Shown here in pieces: positions 61,066 through 64,000 of a stretch of DNA of 64,000 nt. A model generated the notes under the pieces. The model did no database searches, was not told the DNA's origin, and saw only the letters and a program-made list of their open reading frames with translations. Source of the DNA: Episyrphus balteatus (Eukaryota > Arthropoda > Insecta > Diptera > Syrphidae); the NCBI RefSeq assembly GCF_945859705.1, contig NC_079135.1:15812501-15876500 (forward strand), read 5' to 3'. The stretch's first letter is position 1; every line of letters begins with the position of its first letter. Both the position numbers and the translations under genes were made by a program.

Positions 61066-62461
61066 CAGTGCCGGTTTAAGCACTACCGGCGCCCCTGGGC
61101 AAGATTGCAAGTGGCGCCTCTAAAAAAAAATTCATCTAAAAACAATTTTTTAAAATCACGAAAAAAAGCAAAAGCAGATTATGTCTTACCTCTCATATAC
61201 TTGTTAATGCATTTATTCAAAATGTGCAGTGTATTAACTTAAAAAGGTTAACTTAAAAAAAAATTTATTATTAATGTCATTTAGGCTCAATTGACAAGAC
61301 TACCTTTATCTCAGACTTTTTTTGTTTAAACACATTTAAAGATTAGGTACAGTTGGTTTTATTTGAACAATATTTTTTCAAAAACTTTTTCAACTAATTA
61401 ATGTCGTTTTCGATTGGAATCACTCAATGATTCACTCATTCTGAAATCCAATAAAAAACTTTGAATCGCTTCCACCCAATTCTAAAATTTAATATCCGTA
61501 TTGGTGAAAAATCAGATATTTTGTTTTTGTTTTTTCACTAGGAGAATAAAAAACTTGCAGCACGCTTCTTAATGATTCCAGGCGCTTCCGGACGGCCAAT
61601 CGAAAACAACATACCTTTATAATTATAAGGTTTGTTCGTTGTAAGCTCTAGGGCACGCTGGGTCGCTCCGAATTCGTTGTCAAGCGTTTTTTGTAGCTCC
61701 TTTTTCAACCAGAGTTATTTCCTCTGTGTTCGATGTTCGCTGATGAAACTAAAACTCTGAGGTGTTCGATGTAAAATGAAAACCCGAGAAACTCTGATTT
61801 TTTTCACAGTTAATTGAAATGACTTAGAGTGCCCTGGAGGGGGGAACAACGAACAGACCTATTTTTTTATTCTCACACACAAACGTAGTTTTTATGAGAA
61901 ATGGAGAAGCTGTCAATTTTTGGCATTGATGGATTATGGGTTTTCGGGATTTTGGGATTGTGGGTTTTCGGGATTTTGTGTTTTCGGAATTTAGGGTTTT
62001 CTGGATTTTGGGCTTTCTGGATTTTTAATTTCGGGATTCTGTCCGTCTCCCTTCTCTTTCCTTATTCATTATTATAGGGGCACCTTTGCAAAAATTAAAT
62101 TGGTAGGAGGAATATTAGGATTGCTTTAGTCTTTCAAAAGAAATTGGGGCGCCTTGTTCTTCAAAGATGAACGAAGATTTTGGACACCATTGTCCTTCCG
62201 GAAGCCAAATAAATTAACCCAAAATTGGGGGGCGCCTTCATTCTTCAAAAAGTTTAGGACAAACAATACGAGCGCCGTTGAAAATGTAAAATAGAAAAAA
62301 ATTTTGGCGCCTTTGTGAATGTAAAAAAAATAAAACATCGATTGGAAAGACTTCGTTATTTATATAACATTTGTAAAAGTTCGGGGCGCCTGCGGCGCCC
62401 CTCAATTCTTGCGCCCCTGGGCAACGGCCCAGGCTGCCCCCCCCCCCTAAAACCGGCTCTG
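61066..62461. mobile_element. 1.4-kb hAT-type element with 8-bp target duplication
   Basis: The left end CAGTGCCGGTTTAAGC and the inverted right end CAGAGCCGGTTTTAGG form TIRs of ~16 bp with three mismatches. TTGCAAGC flanks both sides exactly (61058-61065 and 62462-62469). Subterminal GCGCCCCTGGGC occurs near both ends in opposite orientation. An 8-bp duplication and CAG termini indicate hAT. GGCGCC words recur at 62147, 62230 and 62305. No transposase was recognised, so it is non-autonomous. Confidence 0.88.
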
Positions 62462-62469
62462 TTGCAAGC

Positions 62470-64000
62470 CTTTTAAATTTAAAATAAAGAAGGCCTTTTT
62501 AAGACTTATTTGAACCTTTCTAAGGAAATCTTGTATTTTGGCCTACTAAAGACCTATTTCAAGATGTTTCTTGAAAGTATGCAATATTTTTTTTCTAATG
62601 TAGGTATTAGAAAAAGAGGTTGTCTGTAAAGCCGGTTTACGGACGATGATTTGACGTGATAACGTCGTCAGAAAACAGGTTGTGTGCTTTTGTTTAAAAT
62701 GAGTCAATTGAAGCGTTTACTTTTTTCAAATAATCATAATTTACAACAAAAAGCTAAAAAAAATACTTTTTTTATTTAATCATTATATTAATTTTTATAA
62801 AAGCTTACAAAAAAAATTATGCAATTTAAAAGCCAAGTATTTCTTCTTTCATTTTCAAATTTTTATAATGCGCAAAGAGTATAAAAATAATTTATTGAAA
62901 ACAATCATTTTCATCAAAAAAAGCAAAAAAAAAACATGAATTTTTATCTTCTCACGTCATTCATTCCATTTTTTTCCCTAACAACCTATACAAAATTTTA
63001 AACCATCTGAAAGCTTATTGTCTTAGCTCCAAATATATATATCGATCAGGTCTATGAGACATCTACAAAAAGAGCTAGATTTTTTTGAACTCGATCAAAT
63101 TTCATTAAAAAAAAACATTTATTTTTATGTTCTCACGCTATGGAATCAATTTTTTTGTTTGACAACCTAAAAAAAATATATACCATGTGAAAGCTTATTT
63201 TTTCACCTTTCATATGACGTATCAATCTCATTTCAAAGATACCTACAAGAGAAGTAAGAATTTTTTAAAGTCAACCATGTCGAATTTCCAGACTGAGATT
63301 ACGGTACTTCCCACACTGGTGGCTGTTCAGGGGGCAACAGATCTCCACTGGTGTTTTGAAGTTTTTCGCAAGTTTCTTGATCTCACACTGTGTAGCTTGT
63401 AGTTAGTCTACCGTTATTTGTGATATACCAAATGAAAGGTAATTGTATCAGGATGCTCATAAAAGTTTAATAAAATTTCTATCTGCTCTTGGTCAAAAGT
63501 TATAACCTGTTGAATTCTAAAATTTTATTTTACCCTTAATTTAATGAATTTAAAATGAGAATGAGTATTTAGCTAGTTCCGTGAATCCAGAACTGTTCTT
63601 AGCTTTAAGTGTGTATTCTAACGACTTTATACACAATTTAATTTGTCTAATTAATAAATTTTGTACATTTTCTAAGATTATTACTTATTTATATTGTCTA
63701 GTCGATAGTTCATACATATCAATGCCAAGGTCTTGTTTGTAAATGTAATTTAATCCTCTATAAGAGTAGTAAAGCTCTCCTGAGAATGTTTATATTTGCG
63801 GTAATGATGAATAATTAATTTTTTTTTTTTCCTCGCCAAAGAACTATCATCATCAAACCAAGAAAAAAAAAAAAAAGAATTCCCAAGAAATAAAACTATA
63901 AAAGCTCTTACAAAAAAGAAATCATCAAGGTCGACAACTAGAAAAAAAAGTAACCAACTCCCTTAGGTAAGTAAGTCTAAGTATATAGTAAAACTTTGTA
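62470..64000. other. Upstream intron with a ~180-bp diverged duplication
   Basis: TTTTATCTTCTCACG at 62942 and TTTTATGTTCTCACG at 63122 start two similar segments that share ACAACCTA and GTGAAAGCTTATT-like words (62941-63120 and 63121-63290). GGTTTACGGACG at 62634 is the reverse complement of a word at 50264. The rest is AT-rich with nothing recognised. Confidence 0.45.

Overview
The window is AT-rich, intron-dominated eukaryotic DNA, most likely from a higher (brachyceran) fly. The only protein-coding gene I can support is on the minus strand: the ortholog of Drosophila dpr10 (defective proboscis extension response 10), a two-immunoglobulin-domain neuronal surface protein of the Dpr-DIP recognition network. 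Six coding exons join in frame between 56086 and the stop at 18673 and give 377 residues. The family assignment comes from remembered family sequence, not from a search. The signal-peptide and start exon(s) are not visible and probably lie beyond 64000.

Exon order in transcription direction: 56086-55884 (His-rich stretch, first half of Ig1), 48243-48033 (second half of Ig1), 44241-44104 (acidic, Tyr-rich inter-Ig linker, a symmetric phase-1 exon), 29561-29434 (first half of Ig2), 24722-24554 (second half of Ig2), 18959-18673 (hydrophobic segment, Gln-rich tail, stop). All visible introns are GT-AG. They measure about 7.6, 3.8, 14.5, 4.7 and 5.6 kb, and an intron of at least 7.9 kb lies upstream.

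Everything else I recognise is repetitive. Downstream of the gene, 1-8605 is a 72-bp satellite with higher-order structure, and 11985-12950 is a smaller copy in inverted orientation. Between them is a TIR-bounded element (10076-10971) carrying five ~135-bp tandem units. The introns hold several terminal-inverted-repeat elements: 20823-21596, 24988-28211, 31952-32630, 50779-51211 and, upstream, 61066-62461. The 50779-51211 element contains a tRNA-like sequence. Intron 2 holds a decayed ~70-bp array at 45510-47690 that may be distantly related to the satellite.

The most striking objects are in the 14.5-kb intron 3. One is a 3.8-kb minisatellite of an 11-bp unit (36907-40748) that is open in all six reading frames. 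The other is a near-perfect palindrome of two 625-bp arms around a 38-bp loop (41469-42756). The very long ORFs over 36.7-40.8 kb are a consequence of the 11-bp period and are not annotated as proteins.
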